From the NCBI RefSeq assembly GCF_043290135.1, contig NC_134704.1, forward strand, positions 12,406,001 through 12,470,000: a stretch of 64,000 bases of DNA, in the 5' to 3' direction. This document shows, one piece after another, positions 25,281 through 38,264 of this stretch. The notes under the pieces were generated by a model that saw only the letters and a program-made list of their open reading frames with translations, did not search any database and was not told the origin of the DNA. Made by a program: the position numbers and the translations under genes. This DNA is from Rhipicephalus microplus. Taxonomy: Eukaryota > Arthropoda > Arachnida > Ixodida > Ixodidae. Position 1 is the first letter of the stretch. Every line of letters starts with the position of its first letter.

Positions 25281-25378
25281 AATTTTAATCCAGAAAAGAA
25301 CTACGGCGCACAGAATCGAACGTGGGGTCTCTGCAGTGTGAGACGTTGACCACTGAGCTACACAGGAGCACCTCCTTC
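25281..25378 (-). mobile_element. tRNA-derived SINE, family D
   Basis: On the minus strand the head is close to a tRNA: TAGCTCAGTGG as A box and CCACGTTCGATTC as B box, with a spacing of about 40 bp. The body gcgccgtagttcttttctgg and ttaaaatt leads into a (TC)n(AC)n(AT)n tail. The acceptor-stem halves do not pair, so I call a SINE and not a functional tRNA gene. Confidence 0.7.
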
Positions 25379-26595
25379 AATGTTCAAACGAAAGCTATTT
25401 ATCTCGACTCTTAACGCTGGTTACGGGCACCTCGGGGATGGGGCGGGGGGAACTATCGTGTTTTTGGCATTTCCAGCAAGATGGCGTTATGAGTGCGCGT
25501 CACCGCAATGTCACGACGCGGTGGCGCGTGCTCTCATCTCCCACGCGTGTTTTGACCCGCGAAGAGGGGGGTAGACGCGCACTCGCGCGCTCTTATCTCG
25601 CGGTGGGGAGGGCCGTACGTCTTGGCTGGCCTTGGACTTTCACCTGAACGATTCTGTCGTAGTTACCGCGCGCACAAAGGTCACTGCAAACGTCGCAGAG
25701 TCTCCGTTTGCGAAAAGGGAGCGCTTTTCGGACACAGCGGAGTAACAACTGAGACGCCTATTCGCGTTCATCTCTACCTGTGAGTACGTTTTGTGCGTCA
25801 CTAGTGCGTGAGAAACCCGAAGCACTTTTCGATCTGCTTGCCATGCTGCGCGTGACCTTTCAATTTGTTGCCATCGTGTTCACTGCTTCATATTTGCGTC
25901 AAAGCTGCGACTTTTTATTAGAAAGGAGTGTTTTGACTTGCTAGTGTTTTGACTTGCTTATTATAGTAGAAGTGAATGCAGCATCCAATCGCCGATTAAC
26001 TTGCATAGATGAGATATGAAATGCTTAAGCAACTATCTCTCGCGTACATTCGAACGTGCGCCCGAGTTACCTGTGGCCCTGCCGTTCTTGAGCATAGGCA
26101 GGCTAGTTTTGTGTCTACCCGCGTTTTCGCCCCTGTGCGTCGTTTCAGTGATAGTCGGCATTCGTGTTGTCTCGCTCAAATCTTCTGTGTTGCTGTTTGC
26201 ACACTCGCCCTCTTTCCTGGGGTTTCAGTGGGTTGTATAGGCTTTATTTCTGTTGTCTGAAATAGCCTACGTATTCAGTCTTTCATTACCAGTGCTATAC
26301 GTATAAGAGTTTGTTACCGGAATTTGCATAAGAGGTGCGAAAAATTCGGCCAATCCTATGTACGACGGCAATCGGTGTCATGTGAATCATCCGTGTAGAA
26401 GGTGACTGCATGTGGTGTAAATAATTTTGTTGAATGAAACCTTACGAAATGACGCCCACGCTGTACAAATGCTTTACGCACATAAATTTATCTTGGAACA
26501 GTCGCATATGATTTATATAACCAGTTGTCCACAACTGCGGAACTATGCCAAGAGCAACATGGACATTATTATCACCTGAAATGGTGATAGTAACG
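25379..26595. other. Non-coding DNA, GC-richer at its left
   Basis: The part at 25430-25640 is GC-rich with chance frames. Two overlapping plus-strand frames at 26009-26260 contain hydrophobic stretches but no recognisable family. Confidence 0.4.
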
Positions 26596-26662
26596 GCGGA
26601 CCGACCGACCGACCGACCGACCGACCGACCGACCGACCGACCGACCAACCGACCGACCGACC
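26596..26662. repeat. (GACC)n microsatellite
   Basis: About 16 copies of GACC with one interruption (ccaaccga near 26644-26651). Its frames explain the repeated VGRS open frame on the minus strand. Confidence 0.95.
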
Positions 26663-28642
26663 AATAAGTGATATTCTACTGTGGGTAATAAAAACACTAG
26701 AGAGCCTATATAATTCCGAGAAATGATCTGTATGACAATAAGTTAGGTTGCTGCAAACACATTAGTGATCTAGGCTGCTTGTGTAACATTAAGCAGTAAC
26801 TTTTGAGGCAATCTAAGAAGAGCCAGAAGCTAATATGAATAAGCATTCATTAGGCCGTCAATACACGGTGTTAACACAGCGCAATAATGTTCAGTAAATA
26901 CTTATTTAAATAAAAAGTACCGAAGAATAATTTAGCAATATGCCAACAACGGCACCCTGTGCTGGTGCCCATGGTTCTGCGTTTGCATATACCTAATTTT
27001 CATGGCATTCTTTTCTAGCAACGCCAGGCTATTGTTAAGATGTTGACCTCTCGTGACGCAAAATTTGTGTCATAAAAGTTGTAGTGAAAGTCTGATAAAT
27101 GAAACAAAAGCTCTTATCAACAGGTGCATGTTCTGGGTAATGGTTGCATGAACATTGTGGGAATTTTTTTTTCTGGTTGAAAGGGTATAAGTGTGGGTTA
27201 AGCTACACTTTTTGTATGTTCGTGCGTGCGTTAGTATGTGGGAGTATAAGTACTGATGAAAAATTTAAAATTGTCGAGGTGGTTTCAATCCACCCGCGCC
27301 ACCTTGACTACCACAGCGAACGGTTGTATAGGATAGATTGGTTGATGAGGGTTGATGACCCGAGAAATATTCACTGCTATATCTCCCCTGTTGCTGTCTT
27401 TGCGGTAATATATATTCTTTTGTTGCTTCATCGAAGTTATTTTGTTTGTTTCTTTGTTTGCTTGTTTGTTTCTTGGTGCTTCACAAACATTCTCACTCAT
27501 ATTACAACATCGTCCCTCTGACAACGTTCACTATTCCTTTCTTTTTCCTTTTTTCTCTCGTACAAACATGTCCAGACGTAGGCCTATATGTAAAAATACG
27601 ACAAAAAACACATGCAACCATAACAACTCACTTCAACTCCAAGACACACAGAAAATTTCCCTGTTGTTGTGCCACGATGTGCACAAACACACCTTGTCGT
27701 GCGGCTGTTTTCGTTGAGTTTGCATGTGTGGTTATATTGTCCTGATTTATCTCACTGACTTGATGGCGCGTCTCAATACATGGCCTCACTAGCTGCATTT
27801 ATTTATTTAAGAACTAGTTACGATGCCCGCATTAACTGAAAGCCGACATCGCAATGCCATCCTTATCGCGCCAGCTATAGTGTCGAGCCGCTTAAGCGCA
27901 TAATGACACCTCAGGCAGCGAAAAAAGAAACCCCCGGAAGCTTTGGACCAGTCTTTTTTTCTCCTTTATATTGTTGTTGTTTTTATCTCTGCCGTGCACA
28001 CCGAGGAAGTCTCTATCAGAGCGCCACGGCAGCAAAGGCCGTCTCCATTTCCCGTGATGGCCTTTCTGTACGGGCCTACTTTGTCACAGTTAAAGCAACT
28101 CGGCTTTCTGTTATTTTTTGTCTCTCTTTTTGCGATAGCACAAATGCCACGTGGAATCAGACATTAATCACCGTAAAGAAAGCAGCGATGGCGTCAGAAC
28201 ACAGCAGCGGCGACGCTTGGCTGCGCCTGCCGGAGTTTGAATCGCGCTCCTCGCAACAGCGCCGCGCTTTTATTTTCTTCTTCTCCTTCTTCTCTCCGGC
28301 GGAGTCATTAGCCGCAATGACGGCACTACGTTGCTTAGGCTACCGCTATTTCGGGAAACGGTATGAAGTACAAACTTTGATGTCTTCTTCTTGTACACTT
28401 GAGAAAAATGTATTTTCTCGATTGCTTCTCGTTTTGATTTTGACTGCTTTACTACTAGAAGGACAACTTCCGCTATGGATGAAGATTTCTCATTGTTTCT
28501 AGCGGCACAGAGGAAAAGATAAAGCATTCATTTTGTACCCAACATCGCTATCAAAAACAGTGAATCTTCAACAAAAACATAATTTTTTCACACACTGTTT
28601 GATATGTGCAGTTTAACGTTTAATATGTGGAGCACACTGTTT
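26663..28642. other. AT-rich non-coding DNA
   Basis: No gene recognised. A 199-codon plus-strand frame at 27903-28502 is the longest here but has no domain and overlaps other open frames. Confidence 0.4.
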
Positions 28643-28834
28643 GCTATGTGGAGTTTAACGTCCCTAAACCACCACTTGATTATGAGAGACGCCGTATAGT
28701 GGAGGGCTCCGGAAATTTCGAACACTTGCAGTTCTCCATTGTAAATGCAGCCGCGGCAGGCAGGATTCGATCTCGTGGCCTCCGGGTCAGCAGCCGAGTA
28801 CGTTAGCCACTATAGACCACCGTGGCGGGGCGTG
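28643..28834 (-). mobile_element. SINE family A, nearly full head, with 11 bp target duplication
   Basis: On the minus strand the order is cgccacggtggtctatagtg, an A box in tggctaacgtactcgg, a B box in gagatcgaatcctgcc, then the family body and the ttagggacgttaaactccac end. The sequence gcacactgttt flanks both sides (28632-28642 and 28835-28845). The middle section has lost about 40 bp relative to other copies. It is the best-preserved head in the window and shows the internal RNA polymerase III promoter layout. Confidence 0.93.
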
Positions 28835-28877
28835 GCACACTGTTTAAATGTTGTAATAAGAATGGTTGATTCCGGTC

Positions 28878-29000
28878 AAGAGAGAGAGAGAAATAAATAA
28901 AAGGAAGAGACAGGGAGGTCAACCTAGACGAACTGGTTTGCTACCCTGTACGGGGGTGGGGAAAAGGTCGGAAAGAGGATAGAAATAGAGAGATGAAAAA
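28878..29000 (-). repeat. GA-linked repeat family copy
   Basis: The (GA)n run is followed by acagggaggtcaacctagac, ctggtttgctaccctgtacg and a G-rich tail. It matches 37748-37842 in the same orientation and 5055-5165 and 14112-14225 in the opposite one. Confidence 0.65.
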
Positions 29001-29342
29001 TCAATTAGAAAAAAAAACCACATGCGCACACGTTCAGAGAGTTCCAATCACAGTCGTTCGGACAGGCCGGTTAAATTCTGCATTGTAGTAACGCAACAGT
29101 TAACGCAGAATAATTCACATTTGCAGCTGAATAAACGCATATTTCTTGTTACTTTGTTATGTTAGGTTCGTCGGTTGCTTCGTACTCTGAATTCCTAACA
29201 AAAATACAGTTATTTTTATACAACCACTATTGCAACATGGCCCCTAGAATTTTCGGTTAATATGCACTGGCCGCTGTAAGGCAAGCTTCTGAAACTCTGG
29301 ACACAGTTTTGTTTTTCGGAGTCTATATCCACTTTTTTTTTT
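29001..29342. other. AT-rich spacer
   Basis: No gene or repeat recognised. Confidence 0.5.
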
Positions 29343-29560
29343 GTCTGGAGCAGTGCTTGCGGTGCTCAGATGCTGATCTGATGGTCGGGGGTTCGATTCC
29401 CGCCATGGCGCTCACATTTTGATGGAAACGAAATGATAGAGGCCCGTGTAATGTCCGATGTAAGTGCATGTTAAGGAACACCATGTAGTAGAAATTTTCG
29501 AACCCCTCTCCTATGGTGTCCCTCATAATCATATCATGAATTTCGGACGTAAAAATCCAG

Positions 29561-29561
<1 letters not shown>
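29343..29561 (+). mobile_element. tRNA-derived SINE, family B
   Basis: The head includes gcttgcggtgctcagatgct and the B box gggggttcgattcccgcc. The body gatggaaacgaaatgataga, ggcccgtgta and gttaaggaacacc resembles family A but with a distinct aaacgaaatg stretch. The 3' end passes directly into the (ATT)n array. Confidence 0.8.

Positions 29562-29647
<86 letters not shown>
29562..29647. repeat. (ATT)n microsatellite at a SINE 3' end
   Basis: A pure ATT array begins right after the SINE terminus and probably grew from its tail. It explains the poly-Ile frame on the plus strand. Confidence 0.97.
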
Positions 29648-29650
<3 letters not shown>

Positions 29651-32292
29651 TTATCGTTTTAAAGACATAAAATATCTCCAACATTTGCATTACCGTTATT
29701 TGACCACCCTTACAATAAAAGTGATGTCAAACATGATGCATGCGGAAATAACAGTAACGTACGTGTATGGGCTTCTAAGTTGTGTATTTGAATATTACTG
29801 CAGAGCAATGCTGGAAAACGCAAAATACTCAAACGACCGGTACCACGTGTTGTCAGTCCCAAAAAACGAATAATCACATCCGCCATATGAAGAAGTTCAT
29901 CTTTCTTTGAAGTTGAAATTAGTTTTATTTTGATGGGTCCAACTGTAGAGTTCGAAGCTAACTTCCGCTTCAATTACGCAAGCAAGCAAGAAAGAAACCA
30001 AACGTACGACTAAAAGTATGGGGCCTAATCAGTGCTTACGAAGCTCCTATGTGCACCATAGTATTGTTTTACCTCTTTTGCAGTTATTTTTTTATTTATT
30101 CCGTCGTATACTTTTATTCTTGTTTCATTATTTGTGGACTTCTCGCATCCTTAGCCACGCTTAAACATATCGTCAGGGCTGAGAACTCACTAAATTATGG
30201 TTAGAAATTGCACAAAACCTGTCTAATCAAAACTATAAATTCATATTTTTTAGTGTGATTATAAAACGCAAAACAAAATATTGTGCAAAAAATATTTAGG
30301 GAAAGTCATTATATTTCAGTGTAAAAGCGGTAAAGAGGACTTTTTCTCAACATGTACACTTGCAGAGAGGAGGATGTAAGCTGGAAGCAGGAGTGCGCAA
30401 AACATCAATTTAGTGTGGCTAAACCAAACACGAAATAATAGCACCAAATCCAATTTGAATTTATAATCTATTTGCAGTAGATTCTGAACATTGCACAAAT
30501 GTTTTTGCAATTCATATGAATCTCGTTCCCTTCCTAATGTCTTCAATCTTTATCAAAAGCCCCATTGAGCAATCAGCAACAAATAAGCATACTGTTGCTT
30601 GCCCAGAACTTTTCAAAGTGCAGACTTTAAAATCTACATCCGACATTATCAAGCCTGTACATCGACGTACAGTAAGTGAAATAATGGCTCCACCAGCTGC
30701 CGGAGCGTAGAGAGAAACTTTTTTTGTAAGAAGGAAGAGGGGGACGCACCTTTGAAGTAAGTTAGTGTATGTTCGCAGCTGTCAGACTTTTATTGAGAGG
30801 AGAGATTGACCCCCCCCCCCCAACTCCTTACGCCCCTCAGACACGCCAATGACCAGGCAAGTGGTAGGAACATCGAGAAAGTTCAATGTGCACCTACAAA
30901 CTCACAGCTACGCAGCCACTGCCACGCTCATTAAATTGTTTTCTTGATATCGCGGTAGTGCTACATGCTAATAAATGTCGCAGTAATAAAATGTTGTTAA
31001 ATAAATGTCCAGGGGTGTCTTCTGCCTGGTGATCAGAGGGACATACAGTCCACATATGGCCAGAAGTATGTGACGTTGTTCAGCGATGTTACGACAGTCG
31101 GGGCTATAGACGTTAGGGCAGTCAGAGGAATGCGGATTGCACTGCAGACGATTTCCTCGCGGTGTCGCAGTTACCTGAGTGAAACCATTATGCAAGCGCT
31201 GGTCCTACGGCCATCTCAAGTTTGCCAGTTGAAGCGTAACCCATCAACCGGAAGGTGAGTGTAGTCTTTAGCACATGAACGACACATCCTCAATTTTCGT
31301 GCCTTTCAATGAACCGAGTCTCTTGAATCGAACACGCAAGACATGTTGACAGTACATAGATAAAAACAAAGGTTTGTCCTCTTCTTGCTTTTGCGTCTGG
31401 TGAGCTTGCGCAACCACGTAAGACATGTGCACTGAAGCGTTGCTCATTGTTTAATAACCTAGGCCCTTGCTTCAACGCATGGTGTGTACCGTTCCCAGGG
31501 GCATGAACTTGCGTGTCTCATCGTGTGCACTGTTTAAACTCGACCAACTAAGTGTGGGTTTTAACCTATGTGCGTCGTTCTCTCTCGCTCCTGTTTTGTC
31601 AGCACTGTTTCCGCGTTGACTTTCAGTGGCAAATAGTAACGGCGTTCTGAGCGTTCGCAGTAGTTCCGGAAGTGAGCAGGAAAAAAAAATCCTCCCACTC
31701 TTCTTCCGTTTTCTAAACTCGTTTCATTTGGATAATCGAGTCAACAAAAAAACAATAAATGCGCAGTGTGGCCCCACTTCTATTCAACTTTCGTTTTGGC
31801 AAGCACCATATCTCAGGTCGATGATTATATGGAAGTTTTCCTGTGACGATTGCTCCTCCTATCCGTTCTGCCACGTCTCATTCCCGATTGTCCTGATTCA
31901 CTGGTTTCTATTCAACCTTTCTGTAATGCTTAGCACAGAGGAACAAAATTGTATGGTTGCCTGGTTGTCATACGTTCTCTTCGTTGCTGCTCTTTCCCTT
32001 TGTTTCACTGCAATGACAGCAAAACATACGATTCACTAATAATGTGCTAAATGAAACTAAGAATGCGCAAAAATAAAATGTTTGATACCTATTCAAACAT
32101 AATATTATCATTTTTGCGATATTAAGGAAAAGCATGCTGTTTAAATCAACAACACTGTGCGAAATCTTCTGGAAAGAGCTCTCGTACAGCAGCGGCTCGC
32201 ACAATAAAGTACTTGGAGCAAAACTATTCGGTGATGGACAATAGTACGAATAGTTGCGAAGCCTCGTGACTCTTATACGCAGTTTGAAACGT
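29648..32292. other. AT-rich non-coding DNA
   Basis: No gene supported. A strong donor-like word (GGAAG|GTGAGT, GT at 31255) ends a short plus-strand frame (31070-31258); without an identifiable acceptor it is only a candidate non-coding or coding exon end. Poly-C at 30811-30822. Confidence 0.35.
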
Positions 32293-33400
32293 TTAGCTTA
32301 GCACGCTGCCTACTATATGTAAAATGCGTAACCTGGCCTTCGTAGCGCACCCATGTCGTCGTCTTACGTCGCGCTGCCACTCACAACTCTGTTTGACAAC
32401 TGTCACAAACGACTCCAATTTTCGGAGCATCCGCGGGCCACACCTACCAAGGAAGGGCGTTTTTGTGGGGAGACGACATCCGGCGACTATAACGACCCAG
32501 CGTGGCGCCGGCTCGTCTTCCCTGCCCCTGACCGGAAGGGGAACCGGCGGTCTCAACAAGGAGAATTACTCCCAGATGAGATGGGAGCACGTGGACGCCC
32601 CTGAAGTGGTTTGAACTGCATCGGAAGAGCAGTTGACGTACAGCCAGCAACAAGTGCGGTCGTCGGTGTCGCGAGTCTCGCGTAGGCGGCGAGCATGGAG
32701 TGACCCGTGCAACGTATTGAGACGGCTGCAATTCCGGGCACCCTCGTCGTCTACCAAGCCGGCGAGACCTTCAGCGGCACCCGTCAACTCCCCTACGTGC
32801 ACCAAGAGCTGGCCTGGTCCGTATGGAACTTTTTATTGTGACTTTTTTTTAACTGTTAAATTGTTTTAACCAGCCTTTTTTTTCTTAACTGTGTAGTTGT
32901 GTGCGCTGCGACGCACATAGAAATTCAAAAAAACGCGACCAATGATCATTCTGTAATTATTGCCTTGTAACCCTCTTTTCTGATTTCCATCTTGTTGTTA
33001 TTTTATTAATGTTCCGCATATTTGTCTTTAGCCTGTATCTTTTGTAGTGTTTTTAGCCCATTTTGTTATGTAGCTGTTGTTTCTATCGCGCGTATCAGTT
33101 TTCCTCCTTTGTTATTTTTGTAATCTCCTGCCTTTGCCCTTGTTTTAATTAAATGCTTGTTTATGTGTAATCAAACTCCGTGTCTGCTCTATGAGTGCGT
33201 CGGTCAGGCCCACACATCACCACACGTGCAACCCCGCACGGGTCGACCAACCCGCAAATAAATTCGAAATGTGCCACTTCGAGGCCTTTCAGGCGTCGCA
33301 GGCCGAAGCGTTAAGTGGAAGCCTGCGAGTCTGCCGCACGTCGGTGTTGGATCGGCGGGGCCTCACTCGAAGTGCGTGACAACAACACAGAGATATAAAG
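32293..33400 (+). other. GC-rich then T-rich block, possible retroelement end
   Basis: Overlapping open frames fill 32293-32870 on both strands. They are followed by a T-rich stretch with short unrelated runs and then a GC-rich block (about 33180-33380). The composition and order suggest the 3' part of an old retroelement such as an LTR element, but I find no matching LTR pair, polypurine tract or protease/RT/integrase motif. Confidence is low. Confidence 0.2.
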
Positions 33401-34767
33401 CGAGTGGTCAGGCTAAGAGGTGCTGGTAATCTTCGGTCATGGCGTCACAACCGTAAGAAGCGAAATAATAGACTGAGAGGGAACACGGTGGCGCACATCC
33501 GCGAGGTCACGAACTTTCCTCGTCCCTGCGTCCGTGCGAGCCGCGGTGGTCACTAGCGAGTTATGTCATCGGGGCCGGCCCTGCCCTGTCGCGTGTCTTC
33601 TCAAGCCGTCGGAGAAGCGGCAACGCGTAGCGCAAATGGTTACAAGCGCGAACAACACTCGGCAGCACCGTGGGCTTCGTTCCACATCGGCCTGAATGGG
33701 CTATTTGCATTTAAAGCAGCAGAGACAGTGGTATAGTTCGCGCGCCTGCCTCCGCTGCATAAGAACGCGCGCAAACCGCGCACAGGACCGAGTGGAGAGT
33801 GCTCTTGGGGCTCAGCTCGAGAGAGGGCGTTTCGCAAGCAGCGTTCAGCGTCGTCTTCAGTGCTCGCCTTTTGTGAGGCAGCGTCTTCACAAGTTTTTTT
33901 GCACTCGGCCTTCCTCCATCCGGGATGGTCAGAGAGCCCTGGAGGGGGGCAGCTGTGGTCGCCGGTCAAGCAATGACCCAATCACCAATGGGTTTTTGTG
34001 GGTCGCCGAGCTCGCGGTCATCCGAACGACGCTTTCGCGCGCAGGTGGTGGTCGTTGCATCTACGCAGCGGCGTCTCTTTGTTCTCGTCGCGGAACGATG
34101 CCCCATGATGCTCTCGCGGTGCTTCATGCCGCCGCTGCGAGGACGAAGAAACAGCACGCACTCGAGTACAAAGTAGCCAACGTGCGCACTGCCGTGTTTG
34201 CGGCTTCTTTTCAAATTCAGTGATTAGAACGAGCGAGGAAGAAAGACCGCCCGCGGCTTCAGTTGCCCAATGATTTGTTCCGCCGCTGAATCCACGCGCT
34301 CAGGCTATACAGGCTCCTTTGATATACGTCCTTTGGCTTAATAACTTCGCAGAGCTCATATGGCTTTCTTAAGGACTCGGTGCGTGCACGTAATTGCTCT
34401 GGGGGAGCAAATCGTGCGTAGCGAAGAAAACCGCGTTTGGTTGGTTTGCCCAATACTGCTTGTAAGGATGTTCAGTTTTGAAGCGCTGCTCCGTATATTG
34501 GATATTGAAAGGAACTGAATCACTTGAAAAAGAGTAGTCGGGGAAATTTTTAAATCAGCGATATGTTGGACGTACAACTTTCCGATATTATTGCGAATTT
34601 CAGCGTCCACCACGTGTTCTGTATGCATACGTAATTAACGGCAACACTACGGACACCACTGGGGTTCAGGTTCATCGTAATACAGTTTTCCGTGGCTGGT
34701 GGCTCGTATCAGTTGGCTTGTGTCGAAACTTAATTTTCATAATTTCGCAAGTCACAGTGCAGGTCCA
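33401..34767. other. GC-rich island with chance frames
   Basis: A 175-codon plus-strand frame (33696-34223) and a 113-codon minus-strand frame (33640-33981) overlap. Both are Arg/Ala/Ser-rich and have no domain. It could be a promoter region, but the sequence does not say of what. Confidence 0.3.
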
Positions 34768-34890
34768 CCGTCATGGTACAGGGGTTATGGTTCTCCTGGA
34801 CGGACCCGAAAGTAACGGGTTTGATCCCGTGGCCAATGCGGTCTTTTTCGATGAAAGCGAAATAATATGCACCTTGTAGTATATGCTGGG
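34768..34890 (+). mobile_element. Diverged SINE, family B
   Basis: The head catggtacaggggttatggt and B-box-like acgggtttgatcccgtgg are spaced as in a tRNA. The body ttcgatgaaagcgaaataat follows the family B pattern. The 3' half is too diverged to delimit. Confidence 0.55.
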
Positions 34891-36920
34891 TGTCCAGACC
34901 TGCCTTACGATAATTTCTGTACGGACTCTCGTTAATGGCAATGTCACAAGCACCGGCATGCATTCGTGTGTGCAATGCGCCAAAAATTAAAAATATGTGA
35001 AGCTATTTACGCCAAAAAACACGTTTATTTAGATGGGAAAGTTACCAGAATCAAAATAAAAGTAATAGGAAGTTAGCACCTGCCTGCGTGGTTTTTTGTT
35101 TTGTTTTTTTGCCACGACTTTATGAGCGTAGTTTGCAGCTTGCACAAGAGTTCTAGCACAGCGTCTGAATTTTCATCCGCCAAGAAATTCTGCATCTCTA
35201 GTACATTTATTTTTGTTTGGCTTTAGAACACATTGTGGTCCCTCGGGGCGGACTTCAGTGAGGAGCAATGAAAACTAAGGGCTCCGAGTTGGAATCAACC
35301 ATTGTGGATAACGACATGTTTGAATAATTGGTAGGTTTCCCGTATAAAAATATAAAAGGATGTTCCGGCACAAGTGCGTCTGCTTGATTTAACTGTACAT
35401 TCAAATTAGCCGAGTTCTTTTTAACGAGCATTTGCTCTTTTCACATAGGCGAAAGCGGTTTATTAAGCCTTGGGGAAGTTGTGGCTGTTATAACGCTGTT
35501 TTATAAGAAATTTTTAACCCTGTATGTTATGTATTTTACAAACTTGAAAGCTAAACCATCGTTAGAGTTTTACTTGTACTCCAAGAACTTCTTAAATCAT
35601 ATCCGCAAAAAAGAAAGAGAAGTCACTGTGTTTAAGTTGTGACCTAATGGGTGTACAAATAGGACAATATTGAACGACGGTTTGTTTTATCGAGTAGAAG
35701 ATCGGTGCACTCGCTGCCACAATTTTTTAGATAAAGACAAGCCGTGTAGTGCCCGGCCCATCCAACAAAGGAAGTTCAGGAGGGATACCGATAACGCGTC
35801 GCATTAAACAGTATTTCCGGCTTGCTTCTTACTTTCTCAGTTTTGTGGCGGTGCCACATAAGACACCTGCGTCAGCGCCCTCTCTTCTCCACTCTCTCTC
35901 CTAACATCACCTTTGGACATTCTTTCCCTCCCCTATTTATTCTCAGCTGTCAACATGCCATACAAAACACAAAAACTTTAACGTTATATACCCTCGGAAA
36001 CACCTGACTACCCATTCTGCCTTCCCTCCACTTATACCACACGCCCCTCCCGCGTGGAGTTATAAGTGTAACGCTTCACCACCATCAAACCATATAAGAG
36101 TACGAGCCCTATATATGCGGCTATTCTGACATCTATCGGATGTGAAGAGGCGTCTAAAACTCGGAGTGGGAGCGTCTTCTGGTCAAATTTAGGTCTACTT
36201 TCTGCGCGTTGTGAGTCAGCCTCACTGGTGGGAAGGCAAGAGATGGACGCCACGCGTAATGCAGCCGCTGTTACCGGAAACAGAGTGAAGCGAATTTTCG
36301 AATCTGCCACGGAGAGGTGGCGATAGCGTTCGAGACGGACAGCGCGCCATGTGGCGCCAGACGCAGGCATCATACTGCGCCGAAACGTTCGCCCGCTAAT
36401 GAGGCTCGCACCGCAGGCGGAACTTGGCATCGCGAACGCGAAACTGCGTGATATCTCGCGTTTGTTAATATTTGCTGTCGCGCCCCGCCGTCAACCTTTG
36501 GCACGCTTCTGGTGCTGCTGGGTGCGGAGACGAGATGCGCAGGAACCAGTTACGCTCTCTGCAGGGGAGTTCACGTTCTGAAGCGCGTATTGATAATCTT
36601 TAATCCTTTTTTCGCACCCGCCGTGAGAGACGCGCGCATTATGCTTGCAAATCCTCAAAATTGGAAAAACATTTTGCTGTACCGTGCTTAAGTATGCATG
36701 GATATGAGGGACGTTACTAAGCAGTGCGAACGCACGTACCACGCGTTAAAATGTACTTCACCTGTTTTAAGGAAAGAATTGGAAAGTTAAGGCTCGTTTT
36801 TATTTGTTTGTACAATATTACGGTGAATTAACAGATAATGATGCCAAGGAAAGTGCAGGGGTGTGATTAGCAGTAATTGTAACGTAAATGCGAAGAAGGG
36901 AAGCAAAGGGTATGAATGAA
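34891..36920. other. Non-coding DNA
   Basis: AT-rich to about 36.0 kb, then a GC-richer patch (36.2-36.6 kb) with chance frames on both strands. No domain recognised. Confidence 0.4.
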
Positions 36921-37010
36921 AAGATAAATTGCCGCTGGCAGGGAGAGAGCCTACGACCTTTGAATAAATCGTCCGATTGTCTACCAACAGCACTGGCGGG
37001 AATCCTATGT
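36921..37010 (-). mobile_element. tRNA-derived SINE, family E fragment
   Basis: On the plus strand: ttgccgctggcagggagaga, gcctacgacctttgaataaa, tcgtccgattgtctaccaac. Reversed, these give an A box (TTGGTAGACAATCGG) and a weak B box (GGTCGTAGGC), matching a tick tRNA-like repeat I recall. The copy is degraded. Confidence 0.55.
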
Positions 37011-37747
37011 CACACTGATAACGCGAGTGCCATTCGCAACCGCTAACTACCAGAACCGTTGTGATAGCGCGAGGAAAGTACTCGAAGTAGATTGCAATTA
37101 TATTTGTGTAGCAGAAACACTCCCCAAATACTCGCTTGTTTTCCTTATAGCACACCTGCTTTCTCTTCACGCTGTTATTTCCGTCTTTGTTGCTTTCCTC
37201 TATTTTTTACACTAGTAAGGGAAGTCACTTGTGGTTCATGACGGCGCGTAACTCATCGCGCGAACATAAGAAAAAAAGCTCTATTTGTTTTGTTTTTTTC
37301 TATGTTCGTGCGCTGTGTTATACGCTGTTAAAAGTGCTGCTTCTCGTTAACTTCTCTGCCTTTCCTTGTCTTCTACTTCGACTCACTCTCGTTAAAGCCA
37401 GAATTTAGCGGCACAAGTGTGAAGTTTCCTCATGAATTAATGCATGACAAGTCATAATTTAAGTGATGTGTAGGGTGTTGTAGTAGATTACAGGATAGGA
37501 ATGCTGGAAAGCATCGATCATATTCAAAAGTACTAATTTAACAACCAACCATCAGTCATGTGGCATCGTTCAACGGACATTAGGGGGGCGGGGGGAAATC
37601 CGCTGATTGTGTCAGAGGCATTCACGAACGAGCATTATATGGTCTGCCTGCGCCTTCCGACGTTCAACTTTTATAGCCTAGTTAATTAAGACCCAATCTA
37701 TCAATAATATGAAAAGATAGACTTTGAAACTGAACTCTCATTAGCAA
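37011..37747. other. AT-rich non-coding DNA
   Basis: No gene recognised. A G-rich run (ggggggcggggggaaa) occurs near 37584-37599. Confidence 0.45.
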
Positions 37748-37842
37748 AAGAGAGAGAGAGAGATAAATAGAGAGGAAAGGCAGGGAGGTTAACCAAGCTT
37801 GGCTCGGTTGACTACCCTACACTTGGGGTGGGAGAAAAGGAG
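37748..37842 (-). repeat. GA-linked repeat family copy
   Basis: (GA)n then gataaatagagaggaaaggc, agggaggttaaccaagcttg, gactaccctacacttggggt. It is the best match to the copy at 28878-29000. Confidence 0.65.
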
Positions 37843-38264
37843 TTAGCAAAAACTTAATTGTAGTTACCTCGTCCTCAGCATACATCATGGAATTGTGTGT
37901 GTATGCTATACGTTACTGCTATGATGTTCTGCTGATAACAGCACACTCTAACAGTTACGCTTTACAGTTACAATCACCGTTGGAAATACTTTTTACTAGA
38001 CAGGACAATGAGTGGCTGTCATCAACACGCACTCAATATCGTATTAAAGCAGTGCCATCACTGCACTTGCCACCTCAAAGAGGGAGCACTGTCAACATAT
38101 TCGGTAACCCATTTTTTGTCAATAGTTGGTTGTCAAAGCAGCCAGTAGTCTGTGTTCACGACAGTATAAATAATAAACAAAAAACAAGTACACAGATCAT
38201 ATTTAGTACGAAATACACCTACATTGCTATGAATACCTTTTTCCCCGCTGCACATTGTTTTATT

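Noticed and set aside
25281..25378. A minus-strand tRNA gene (clear A and B boxes)
   Set aside because: The acceptor-stem halves do not pair and a microsatellite tail follows; it fits a tRNA-derived SINE.
26442..26648. A repeated VGRS protein
   Set aside because: Translation of the (GACC)n microsatellite.
27903..28502. A 199-codon gene
   Set aside because: No domain; low-complexity hydrophobic stretches from T-rich DNA; overlapping alternative frames.
33696..34223. A 175-codon gene
   Set aside because: Domainless Arg/Ala-rich translation with open frames on the opposite strand.
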